Below, piece after piece: positions 24,753 to 32,223 of a DNA stretch of 64,000 nt (the stretch's first letter is position 1; every line of letters begins with the position of its first letter). The stretch is taken from positions 62,001 to 126,000 of the forward strand of contig NZ_JANFNH010000011.1 of NCBI RefSeq assembly GCF_024436055.1. Direction: 5' to 3'. This stretch comes from Streptantibioticus rubrisoli (GTDB lineage Bacteria > Actinomycetota > Actinomycetes > Streptomycetales > Streptomycetaceae). Below the pieces are notes generated by a model. It did not search any database. It had not been told where the DNA came from and worked only from the letters and a program-made list of their open reading frames with translations. Both the position numbers and the translations under genes were made by a program.

Positions 24753-24984
24753 GGGGCGGCTCCCGGAGTCGGTGGTGCGCCGGAGTGAGGGGCGCGGACG
24801 CCCCTCCTTACCGCCCGCATCCGGCGCCGACCCGGCATTCCACTCGATCGTGGGCATGTCCCCCTTCCGGTTCGTAACGGCTTTGCCCTCCCGACCGGCG
24901 GCCTTGTACCGTAAGCTGCGATTGGTAACGCCCTCCGGGGATGTGCCATCATCTGCACACGCCTCGCGCTCGCGCGGGCGTGCT

Positions 24985-25074
24985 GGAGGCTTCGCCTAGT
25001 CTGGTCTATGGCGCCGCACTGCTAATGCGGTTTGGGTTAATCGCCCATCCCGGGTTCAAATCCCGGAGCCTCCG
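24985..25074 (+). tRNA. tRNA-Ser(GCT)
   Basis: The acceptor stem GGAGGCT pairs with AGCCTCC. The anticodon loop is CTGCTAA with anticodon GCT, which reads AGC/AGT codons. A long variable arm typical of class II tRNAs and a T arm (GGGTTCAAATCCC) are present. Discriminator G; CCA is not encoded. Promoter-like AT-richer sequence lies around 24905-24940. Confidence 0.95.
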
Positions 25075-25261
25075 CTCTCACCGACAGCCCCGTCCGGTTC
25101 CCCCGGCCGGGGCTGTCGTGCTTCCCGACTCCGCCCGCCCAGCCACCGCGACGGCGTTTCCGCAGGTCAGCACGGGTTCGGGGAATGGATTTCGTCTGAC
25201 GGCGGGGTTCATGTAATGTTGTTCCCGCAACGCCGACCGGCAAGAAAAACCGGAAAGCCAA

Positions 25262-25334
25262 GCACTCGTAGCTCAACGGATAGAGCATCTGACTACGGAT
25301 CAGAAGGTTGCAGGTTCGAATCCTGCCGAGTGCA
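25262..25334 (+). tRNA. tRNA-Arg(ACG)
   Basis: Acceptor GCACTCG pairs with CGAGTGC; the anticodon loop has ACG; the T arm is GGTTCGAATCC. The A at position 34 must be edited to inosine by TadA (gene at 44535) to read CGC and CGA. The 3' end is flanked by a terminator and by an integrase relic, marking it as an old integration site. Confidence 0.95.
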
Positions 25335-25346
25335 CAACAGGTAGGA

Positions 25347-25376
25347 GACCCTCTCGAATGATCGAGAGGGTCTTTT
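25347..25376 (+). terminator. Terminator after tRNA-Arg
   Basis: The perfect stem GACCCTCTCGA / TCGAGAGGGTC encloses ATGA, followed by tttt. It ends the tRNA-Arg transcript. Confidence 0.88.
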
Positions 25377-25439
25377 GCGTTGAGCGTGACGGCAGTGGTT
25401 GACGGCAACCGTTCCTAGATCGCGAGGACCACTCGCCCG

Positions 25440-25625
25440 AACCGTCTTCGTCATCCGGCTCGTTGCCGTCACCGCCGTCACCCCGCGCAGGGCATCACCG
25501 ACGCGATCGAAGGCCGCCCGCTGAGTGTCGAGCCGCACGAAGGTGTAGATGTCCATCGTCACGCGGATGAAACTGCGACCGAGACTCTCCGTGATCACGC
25601 GGGCGGCGGCCCCCGCTCATGGAGC
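25440..25625 (-). pseudogene. Integrase C-terminal relic at tRNA-Arg
   Basis: On the minus strand one frame gives LLHERGPPPA and then a stop. A shifted frame continues VITESLGRSFIRVTMDIYTF and VRLDTQRAAFDRVGDAL. This is the end of a tyrosine recombinase: LLxERGxxPRVIMExLGHSxIxxTMDIY with the catalytic Tyr. The conserved second His (LGHS) has become Arg, and a frameshift splits the piece. The gene would have pointed at tRNA-Arg(ACG), so an element once sat there. Confidence 0.7.
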
Positions 25626-25886
25626 AGGGACGCGCGGGAGTGAAGCAGACCGTGGAAGTGAACCTTCCGGCCGCTGGCACGCGCGCCTTCGTCGCCCTCC
25701 CCGGCCCCGGATGCCGCACCGCGCGCGAGCGCAGCAGTTACTTGAGGCTCAACAGGGATACGACTTGGCTGGGGCGGTCGGTTCCGCCCGTATGGGCATC
25801 TACGAAGCGCGATGGGCAGCCATTGGAGTCGCCCAACTCCCGTGACTGCTCGGGTAGTTGTCAGTCCGGCCGACTAATCTGACGCC

Positions 25887-26156
25887 ATGGATGAGCGATG
25901 TATACATGGCATGATCACCCAGTGGTGCCCGGAGTGCGCTCCCGCGCCCCAAGGCATGCCCAAGTTCGTCTACACCACAGCCGGGGGTCAGGTCTTCCAT
26001 CGTTCTTCGACCTGCAAGGCCCTACAGGAAGGGCAGGAGTACGCCATCCGTTTGGGTATGGAGACTCACACTCCGCGCCGTGTCTCGCTCGCCGTGGCGA
26101 GGGCGGAGGGACGTGGCGAGTGCGCCTACTGTTTCTGGGACTACCAGCCCTCGTGA
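25887..26156 (+). CDS. Hypothetical protein with Cys/His sites
   Basis: This 89-residue protein reads MDERCIHGMITQWCPECAPA, with Cys-Ile-His near residue 5 and CPEC near 14, then HRSSTCKALQEGQ and GECAYCFWDY. The spacing suggests a small zinc-binding protein; no family is recognised. Codon bias is good. It lies beside the integrase relic and may be left-over cargo. Confidence 0.55.
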   Translation: MDERCIHGMITQWCPECAPAPQGMPKFVYTTAGGQVFHRSSTCKALQEGQEYAIRLGMETHTPRRVSLAVARAEGRGECAYCFWDYQPS

Positions 26157-26445
26157 GGCTGTGGTCAGCGCCCGCGCGGTGACACCACCGTCTTCTACTT
26201 CACCGCCGTACCCGGCCATGAGCGGCCGCAGCTCCTGTGAGCAGGGGCGGGAAATGACATCCACGGCTGACCCCAACGACCGGTGAACAACGGCGGATTC
26301 AGGCACACAGCCACAACCGCCTGTCCTCCGGAGACTGGAGAAGAACTGACGGCCTACAGCGACCCCGCAACGGCCCGCGAAAGTATGGAGGGTGTCCGAG
26401 GGATTCGGCTGGCGCGCGCGGCCGCGTTGCCTGCAGGGTGTGCGT

Positions 26446-27196
26446 ATGGTCTCCCGGTACTCACAGTGGCAGCCATCGGCGGCACCGGGACGTTACGTGG
26501 CGTGTGTGTGGGTGCGAGAGAACGCCGACGGCGCCGCGCACCGCCAGGCCATCGTCCCGGGACGGCTGCGTCGATCTCATCTGGCGTGATGGCGAGGCCG
26601 AGGTCGTCGGACCGGATCGCGGTCCGCGGGCGGTGCCGGTGTGCGGCGGTGCGAGCATCGCGGGGGTGCGGTTGCGGCCCGGAGCGGCAGGGCTGCTGCT
26701 GGGGCGTGTTCCCACGTGGGAGATCTGCGACCTGCAGGTGCCGCTGCGGGACCTCTTCCCGGCCCGGGCACGGCGACTGGAGGACTGCCTCGCCCAAGCC
26801 GAGAGCCCGCGCACCGCCGCCGCAGTGCTGGACGGCTTCGCGGCCTCGCTGGTGCACGGCTACGCGCCGGACCCCGCCGTGGAGCATGCTGTGGCGGCAC
26901 TCGGTCGCCCCAGGCCGGTGCGGTTGCCGATCCTGGCGGACGAAGTCGGACTATCTGAGCGGCAGCTGCGGCGACGGGTCACCGACGCGGTGGGATACGG
27001 GCCGAAGACCCTGCACGGAGTGCTGCGCTTCCAGCGGGCGCTGGCCTGGGTTCGCTCGGACGACTTCGCGCTGGCCGAGGTGGCACTGCGCGCGGGATAC
27101 GCGGACCAGGCGCATCTCACCCGCGAGGTCAGCCGCCTCGCTGGCCTGCCGCCGACGCGCTTGGCGGAGCGGGGCCGGAGAACTCAGGACGCCTGA
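26446..27196 (+). pseudogene. AraC-family regulator broken by a one-base frameshift
   Basis: The start frame (ATG 26446) encodes a typical AraC N-terminal module (MVSRYSQWQPSAAPGRYVAC, VWVRENADG, HRQAIVP). The rest lies in another frame, beginning DGCVDLIWRDGE and ending with a two-helix AraC DNA-binding domain (LPILADEVGLSERQLRRRV, VALRAGYADQAHLTREV). Removing one G from the ggg at 26559-26561 restores the whole 250-residue protein. It is either a true frameshift or a sequence error. Its end overlaps the convergent gene by 13 bp. The family reads DNA upstream of stress or detoxification genes. Confidence 0.75.
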
Positions 27197-28098
27197 TCGT
27201 AGGCGCGCAGGGTGAGCGAGGCGGCGAGCGTGACGCTTGGGCGGGCCTCGACTTCGGTGGTGGGAGACCAGCGTGCCCAGCGGATCGGCCAGCCCCCGTC
27301 CTGCTGCTGCTGAGCGGCCAGGTGGCTCAGGCCGCGGTTGATCTCCGCCTCGGTGAACCACGCCCGCGCCAGGCTGTCCGGGCGCGGGGCGAAGTCGTGC
27401 GGCAGGTGGTACTCGCCGGGCGCGTAGCCGGGCGCGAGGTGCGCCTGCTCGGGGTGGTCGGGATCGAGGAGCACAAGGCGCTGCTCGCGTACCAGTTCGC
27501 CCAGGCGTTCAGACTGCTGCCGCGCCCAGAGCGGGTCGGGCGCCGCGTCGAGGAAGGTGATGGCCGCCTCGGCCTCGTAGGGGTGGGTGTGCTGAAGGCT
27601 CTCGATGGCGCGGCGGCAGAAGTCCATCGCCGTCTTCAGCCAGGGGTGGTCGATCCCGTGACGGAGCAGCGGCCCTGCGATCTGTCCGGTGGCCAGCAGT
27701 TCACCAACTGGCTCATCGGCGATCGGCAGCCACGGCGGGCGCGGATAGGGGCGCAGGGTCGGCAGCACAGCTGGCACGTCACCATCCGGGGCGGCGACCT
27801 TCGCCAGCCAGTCGCACAAGTGCCGTCCCCGGGTGGCGTCCAGGGCCCTGGCCTCCTCCAACACCCGCAGGGCAGCGGGCAAGGAGATGGGCTGTGCCAC
27901 CGGGCCTCTCACATCAGGTTCGAGACCGAAGGCGTAGCCCCCGTCCGCCCTGCGGTAGGCATCCAGAGCGGCCAGCACGCCCGCCGGATCGGTTTCGCCG
28001 CCGAGCAGGAACGCGAAGCGGCGCTGTTCCAGCACACGACCGGAAGTCCACAAGAAGCGCCCGGCTCGCTTGACCATGACGTCGTCAACCCATGCCAT
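27184..28098 (-). CDS. Terpene-cyclase-like alpha/alpha-barrel protein (unknown role)
   Basis: This 304-residue protein has repeats of the prenyltransferase/squalene-cyclase toroid type, e.g. YRRADGGYAFGLEPDVRGP, LAAQQQQDGGWPIRWARWSP and SVTLAASLTLRAY. These QxxDGGW/YxxADGGY repeats form an alpha/alpha barrel, but no DxDD or other catalytic acid motif was seen. ATG 28098 places the first helix directly after the start. It is convergent with the broken AraC gene; both may belong to one accessory patch. No substrate can be named. Confidence 0.65.
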   Translation of the reverse strand: MAWVDDVMVKRAGRFLWTSGRVLEQRRFAFLLGGETDPAGVLAALDAYRRADGGYAFGLEPDVRGPVAQPISLPAALRVLEEARALDATRGRHLCDWLAKVAAPDGDVPAVLPTLRPYPRPPWLPIADEPVGELLATGQIAGPLLRHGIDHPWLKTAMDFCRRAIESLQHTHPYEAEAAITFLDAAPDPLWARQQSERLGELVREQRLVLLDPDHPEQAHLAPGYAPGEYHLPHDFAPRPDSLARAWFTEAEINRGLSHLAAQQQQDGGWPIRWARWSPTTEVEARPSVTLAASLTLRAYDQAS

Positions 28099-28125
28099 AC
28101 AACGACGGTAGGCGGGGACGCGCGG

Positions 28126-28335
28126 ATGGTCTTGAACGAATCGGCCGCCCATGCCGTGGACGCTGGGCTACACGTCGGTTGGTTCGCCGCAGCCGCCACA
28201 GCCGCGCGGGTCCTGGATCTGAGCGCCGACGTGGTCGGCGAGCGCACTGCGGGACGCACGCGCGTCGTCCTGGCGAGGCTGGAAGGCTTCCGGGGCGTGC
28301 CCGAGGTGAAAGAGGTGCTGCAGCGAGCTTCGTAG
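28126..28335 (+). CDS. Small hypothetical ORF
   Basis: This 69-residue frame (ATG 28126) has strong G/C third positions and a helical amphipathic sequence (AAATAARVLDLSADVVGERT). It is divergent from the 28098 gene and starts 28 bp away. No Shine-Dalgarno or relatives were seen. It may be real or a remnant. Confidence 0.3.
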   Translation: MVLNESAAHAVDAGLHVGWFAAAATAARVLDLSADVVGERTAGRTRVVLARLEGFRGVPEVKEVLQRAS

Positions 28336-28508
28336 GGCGGAGCGGTGACAGCAAACCGTGTCAGCAACGCCCACACGCACGCACAGTGTCTGCCCACGGC
28401 CTGCCCCGGGGCCCAAGGAAACAGCGTCACGCCTCCGGTGACGCGTGCCCCGCGGGATGCGGTGGCGTGGAGGTCCTGTGGGCGTCGGCGGGGTGTGGTT
28501 CTCGGTGG

Positions 28509-28709
28509 TTACAGGCCCTCGTGGCGTTCCGCGCGGTCCAGGACGTCGATGAAGCGTTGCCACTGCTGGGCCGACTCCTCACCGTCGGCGACCGTGAACT
28601 CCTCGGGCGACAGGAACGGCACGCGCTCGCGCGTCTCGGGGTCCAGGGCCTCCCAGGCGGCCCTGGCCTGCTGTGACCGCTGCGCACTTGTTGCACTGCC
28701 AGTTTCCAT
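28509..28709 (-). CDS. Small hypothetical protein (helical)
   Basis: This 66-residue frame has coding-like bias and sequence such as ARAAWEALDPETRERVPFLS and EEFTVADGEESAQQWQRF. It overlaps the zinc-ribbon frame at 28579-28755 in a different phase. A single-base shift would join them into one protein in which CNKC is followed by QRSQQARAAW. The joined form looks more natural than either alone, so the locus may carry an indel. Confidence 0.5.
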   Translation of the reverse strand: METGSATSAQRSQQARAAWEALDPETRERVPFLSPEEFTVADGEESAQQWQRFIDVLDRAERHEGL

Positions 28710-28755
28710 TGTTGAGTTGCCTGCCGTCCGTCGAGCCGCACATGGGACAGGTCAC
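28579..28755 (-). CDS. Zinc-ribbon ORF (front part)
   Basis: GTG 28755 lies 7 bp after a perfect AGGAGG. The first 25 residues form a zinc ribbon (TCPMCGSTDGRQLNNGNWQC then NKC, two CxxC pairs). The remainder of this frame is Arg/Gly-rich and looks like out-of-frame reading of the 28509-28709 sequence. This supports one zinc-ribbon gene broken or shifted near 28690. Confidence 0.45.
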   Translation of the reverse strand: MTCPMCGSTDGRQLNNGNWQCNKCAAVTAGQGRLGGPGPRDARARAVPVARGVHGRRR

Positions 28756-28955
28756 GTCGCCTCCTGAGGGTGAATGATGACAGGGCCTTGCGGCTGTCGG
28801 TAGAGCACTGGGCATACCCCAACGGCCTGTTCACGCACGCCCGCGCGTTGGGGGAGGGGCGTGCGCCTCCCTTGTGCCTCGTGCGCCCCTGCGGTGCCCC
28901 GGCGGTAGTGTGGTGCTCCGGCGGGTGCCGGTACCTGTAGGATGGTGCTCAACGA

Positions 28956-29032
28956 CGCGGGGTGGAGCAGCTCGGTAGCTCGCTGGGCTCATAACCCAGA
29001 GGTCGCAGGTTCAAATCCTGTCCCCGCTACCA
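28956..29032 (+). tRNA. Initiator tRNA-fMet(CAT)
   Basis: The sequence starts CGCGGGGTGGAGCAG and ends CCCCGCTACCA. There is a mismatch at the first acceptor position (C1 opposite U72) and a G-C-rich anticodon stem (CTGGG CTCATAA CCCAG), as in initiator tRNAs. The CCA end is encoded. It is transcribed rightward and followed by a hairpin terminator. Confidence 0.95.
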
Positions 29033-29034
29033 CT

Positions 29035-29072
29035 GCCAAGGTCCCGGTACTCACGAGTGCCGGGACCTTGGC
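29035..29072 (+). terminator. Terminator after tRNA-fMet
   Basis: A long stem (GCCAAGGTCCCGGTACT with AGTGCCGGGACCTTGGC) and a small loop directly follow the CCA end. No T run; typical of Streptomyces. Confidence 0.75.
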
Positions 29073-29180
29073 GTTCGCGTCCTCACTTCGGCCAGGCACG
29101 CACGGCCGGTTCCGCCAGGGCTTCGAGCTGTCCGCGGGCCGCGCCGTCGCGCGCCTGGCCCGGCGCCGGGTCGACGGGGA

Positions 29181-29738
29181 TCAGACCGCCGTCGTGCTCG
29201 CGGGCCGCACGGCCGCCCGCAGCGCGCCGAGCGCCCGGCGCAGCGCCTCGCGGAGGGCGTCATCGGTGATGTCACCGGTCGCCTGGTCGACCTTGGCGGC
29301 GATGCCGGGAACGGTGAGGCACGCCTCCTCCACGACCGTGGCCGTCATCATCCGCAACGTCTCTCGCAACTGCGCGTTGGCGTACTCGCCGCCGCTCGCC
29401 GAAGCGGTGATCACCGCCACCGGCTTGTCCACGAACTCCGCACTGCTCACCAGCCAGTCCAGCGCGTTCTTGAGCGCACCAGGAACACCATGCGCGTACT
29501 CCGGGCTGACGACCACCACCGCGTCGGCCTGGCCGACCGCCTGGCGCAGCGCACCCACGGGCTTGGCCGGGGTGGCACCTTCACCGTCCAGGTCCGGGTT
29601 GAACAGCGGCAGTTCCCCGATCCGGGCCACCGCCGTCTCGTCCCAGCCGCCAGCCCGAGCCAGTTCGAGTACCGCGCCCATCAGCACACCGTTGGAAGAG
29701 GCCGCCCGCAGGCTGCCGGATATCGCCAGGAGCATCAT
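29181..29738 (-). CDS. NADPH-dependent FMN reductase
   Basis: This 185-residue flavodoxin-like protein has the phosphate-binding loop ISGSLRAASSN near the N terminus and SPEYAHGVPGALKNALDWL, hallmark of the NADPH-dependent FMN reductase/ArsH-type family. It reduces FMN or quinone-type substrates using NADPH. ATG 29738 overlaps the stop of the glyoxalase gene by 4 bp (ATGA), so the two are coupled. It forms the end of a three-gene leftward operon with the glyoxalase and F420-type oxidoreductase. Confidence 0.88.
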   Translation of the reverse strand: MMLLAISGSLRAASSNGVLMGAVLELARAGGWDETAVARIGELPLFNPDLDGEGATPAKPVGALRQAVGQADAVVVVSPEYAHGVPGALKNALDWLVSSAEFVDKPVAVITASASGGEYANAQLRETLRMMTATVVEEACLTVPGIAAKVDQATGDITDDALREALRRALGALRAAVRPASTTAV

Positions 29739-30148
29739 GAGGGATCCGCGTTCTCCCCGTCCCCCGCCTGCGGATACCAGCGCAGTTCCACCGTGTTGCC
29801 GTCCGGGTCGCGGACGTAGAGGGACTGGGCGGTACCGCGGGCGCCGAACCGTGGCCCGGGCCCGTCCAGGACCGTGAACTCACCGGAGTCGACCACCTGT
29901 TGCCAGTCGAGGGGCTCCACGACCAGGCAGATGTGGTCGACGTTGGAGCCCTGGGCGGTGTCGCCCGGGGGCTGGACGAGGTCGATGATGGTCGTCGGAC
30001 TCACCCGTACCGAGGGGAAGGGCGCCTTGCCCGCGCGCCATTCGTCCACCCGGACCGGCGCCAGGCCGAGCTTGTCGCGGTAGAAGGCCAACGAGCGCTC
30101 GATATCGGTGACGTTGAGGACGAGATGGTCGAAGTCGATCACACGCAT
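29735..30148 (-). CDS. Glyoxalase/bleomycin-resistance-fold (VOC) protein
   Basis: This 137-residue VOC protein has FDHLVLNVTDIERSLAFYRD at the N terminus, DHICLVVEPLD in the middle, and YVRDPDGNTVELRWYP at the end. The metal-ligand pattern (His, His, Glu) matches a VOC dioxygenase or isomerase-type enzyme. Start ATG 30148 follows a GGAGGC-type ribosome site. It is coupled with the flanking flavin reductase and F420-dependent gene, which suggests a small aromatic- or electrophile-modifying unit. Substrate is unknown. Confidence 0.85.
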   Translation of the reverse strand: MRVIDFDHLVLNVTDIERSLAFYRDKLGLAPVRVDEWRAGKAPFPSVRVSPTTIIDLVQPPGDTAQGSNVDHICLVVEPLDWQQVVDSGEFTVLDGPGPRFGARGTAQSLYVRDPDGNTVELRWYPQAGDGENADPS

Positions 30149-30186
30149 GGTGCCTCCAGGGGGAGTTGGGCGGCCGGACCAACCGG

Positions 30187-31086
30187 TCAGGTCTGAGGGT
30201 AGGTTGCCAGAGCCTGTCGGCCCTTGATCCGCAGCACCTCGGCCAGGTGGCGGTAACCCTCCCTCGGCAGGCCCTTGGCGTCGGAGGACTCGACCACCTG
30301 CAGGGCGAGGTGGTCGGCGCCCGCCGCCAGGAACTCGTCGGTCCGTGCGCGCACCCGCTCCGCGTCGCCCCAGGCGAAGACCGCGTCCACCAGGCGGTCG
30401 CTGCCGCCGCCCGCGAAGTCGTCCTCGGTGAAGCCGAGGCGGAGGAAGTTGTTGGTGTAGTTGGGCAGGGCGAGGAAACGGGCGAGGTAGTCGCGGGCGA
30501 TGGTGCGGGCGCGCTGCGGGTCGGTCTCCAGGATGACCTTCAACTCCGGTGCGAGCAGGGCGGTTTCGCCGAGGGTGGCGCGGGCCTCGGCGGTGTGCTC
30601 GGCGGTGACCAGATAGGGGTGGGCGCCGACCGCCCGGTCGGCGGCGAGCTTGAGCATCTTCGGGCCGAGGGCCGCCAGTACCCGTTCGCTGGCGGGCACC
30701 GGGCGCTCGGCCGCGTCGAGCGCGTCGAGGTAGCTGACCATCGTCGAGTACGGCCGCTGGTAGGCGGCTGCCAGTTGGGCATGGCTGGCACCGAGGCCCA
30801 GGAGGAAGCGGCCGGGGTGCGCGGCGGTCAGCGCGGTGTGGCGGGCCGCGACGTCGGCGGGGTCGTGCTGCCAGATGCTGAGGATGCCGGTGGCCAGGAC
30901 GATCGATGAGGTGGCCTCGACCAGCGGGGCGGCGTGGGAGACATCGCTGCTGCCGCCGATCCACAGCGCGCCGTAGCCCAGTTCCTCCAGCTCCCGCACG
31001 GCCTCGATGACCTCGCCGTTGTCGGCGTTACCCTCCGCCCGTAGGGCGCCGCTCCAGATTCCGTACCGTCCCAGTGCCGTGCTCAT
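30187..31086 (-). CDS. LLM-class F420-dependent oxidoreductase
   Basis: This 299-residue luciferase-like monooxygenase-fold enzyme has YGIWSGALRAE, ELGYGALWIGGS and GRFLLGLGASHAQ. Sequence fits the TIGR03620-type, probably F420-dependent, group of actinobacteria. These reduce or oxidise unsaturated substrates; the substrate is unknown. ATG 31086 was chosen because the barrel begins about 5 residues later; the longer frame has no support. A ribosome site AGGGAACGGGG lies before it. It is the first gene of the leftward set. Confidence 0.85.
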   Translation of the reverse strand: MSTALGRYGIWSGALRAEGNADNGEVIEAVRELEELGYGALWIGGSSDVSHAAPLVEATSSIVLATGILSIWQHDPADVAARHTALTAAHPGRFLLGLGASHAQLAAAYQRPYSTMVSYLDALDAAERPVPASERVLAALGPKMLKLAADRAVGAHPYLVTAEHTAEARATLGETALLAPELKVILETDPQRARTIARDYLARFLALPNYTNNFLRLGFTEDDFAGGGSDRLVDAVFAWGDAERVRARTDEFLAAGADHLALQVVESSDAKGLPREGYRHLAEVLRIKGRQALATYPQT

Positions 31087-31254
31087 GTCCCCGTTCCCTC
31101 CGTTGCGGTGTGGCTGTTGGTGCCTTGGCGGCGACAACCGGCGATAACCGGAGTTGGCCTCCGGGTATTCCATGACGCGGCGGCCGGAAATTTCTCAGAC
31201 AACTCACAGATTGCGGAAAGGATGCTCTCACCGGCGCGGTCGAAGGTGTTGGCC

Positions 31255-32073
31255 ATGCCTGCCACTCCTTCTTCCACGCAGAGCGGTCGGACCGCCATGG
31301 GCGCTAGCCGGACCGCCACCAGCCAGACCGCGGCCGCACCCGTGGCCGCGGGCCGCGCCGAACTCCTGCGTCCCGACGGGTCGCCGGTCAGGGTGCTCGT
31401 CGTGGACGACGAGTCGGCGCTCGCCGACCTGCTCTCCATGGCGTTGCGCTACGAGGGCTGGGAGGTGCGCACCGAGGCCGACGGCGGCGCCGCGCTGCGG
31501 GCCGCTCGTGACTTCCTGCCGGACGCGGTGGTGCTCGACATCGCGCTGCCGGACGCCGACGGGCTGGAGGTGCTCTCCCGGCTGCGCCGTGAACTGCCCG
31601 ATGTGCCGGTGCTGTTCCTGACCGCCAAGGACGCCGTGGAGGACCGGATCGCCGGACTCACCGCGGGCGGCGACGACTATGTGACCAAGCCGTTCAGCCT
31701 GGAGGAGGTCGTGGCCCGGCTGCGCGGGCTGCTGCGCCGGTCCGGCGTGGCGGCCATCCGCTCGGAGTCGCTGCTGGTGGTGGGGGACCTCACGCTGGAT
31801 GAGGACAGCCATGAGGTGAGCCGTGCCGGTCGCTCCATCCATCTCACCGCCACCGAGTTCGAGTTGCTGCGGTATCTGATGCGCAACCCGCGCCGGGTGC
31901 TCAGCAAGGCCCAGATCCTGGACCGGGTGTGGAGCTATGACTTCGGCGGTCAGGCCAATGTGGTCGAGCTCTACATCTCGTACCTGCGGCGCAAGATCGA
32001 TGCCGGACGGGCGCCGATGATTCACACCCGGCGTGGCGCCGGATATCTGATCAAGCCCGCCGAAGCCGGGTGA
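31255..32073 (+). CDS. OmpR-family response regulator (orphan)
   Basis: This is a 272-residue protein from ATG 31255; ATG 31222 and 31297 are alternatives, since the first ~40 residues are low-complexity (Ala/Thr-rich). The receiver domain has VLVVDDES, phospho-Asp in VVLDIALPDADG, LTAKDA and KPFSLEE. The C-terminal winged helix has LTATEFELLRYLMRNPRRVL and YLRRKIDAGR. No sensor kinase follows, although such regulators normally have one next door. It is divergent from the F420 gene. Confidence 0.88.
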   Translation: MPATPSSTQSGRTAMGASRTATSQTAAAPVAAGRAELLRPDGSPVRVLVVDDESALADLLSMALRYEGWEVRTEADGGAALRAARDFLPDAVVLDIALPDADGLEVLSRLRRELPDVPVLFLTAKDAVEDRIAGLTAGGDDYVTKPFSLEEVVARLRGLLRRSGVAAIRSESLLVVGDLTLDEDSHEVSRAGRSIHLTATEFELLRYLMRNPRRVLSKAQILDRVWSYDFGGQANVVELYISYLRRKIDAGRAPMIHTRRGAGYLIKPAEAG

Positions 32074-32151
32074 TCGACGCGACGGCCAACTCTCCCGCAG
32101 CGGAGGCTGGTTCGCCCCGGGGTGGGTTACCACCCGGCCGTAAGAAAACGC

Positions 32152-32215
32152 CTTGTACGGTGTACGTGAGCCTTCTACGGTGTATGACGCCGCATGGTCC
32201 CGTACACCGTACAAG
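32152..32215. promoter_or_regulatory. Triple operator for the MFS-TetR unit
   Basis: The 15-mer CTTGTACGGTGTACG (32152-32166) and its perfect reverse complement (32201-32215) flank a third half-match, TTCTACGGTGTATG (32174-32187). The right copy ends 8 bp before the TTG start and covers the AAGGAG site. The TetR gene two places downstream is the natural reader. The site covers both transcription start and ribosome site, fitting tight repression. Confidence 0.75.
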
Positions 32216-32223
32216 GAGCTGCC

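Noticed and set aside
31236-31254. Longer N-terminal start for the response regulator (ATG 31222)
   Set aside because: The only purine-rich site (ggaaagg) abuts the ATG directly, too close to act as a ribosome site.
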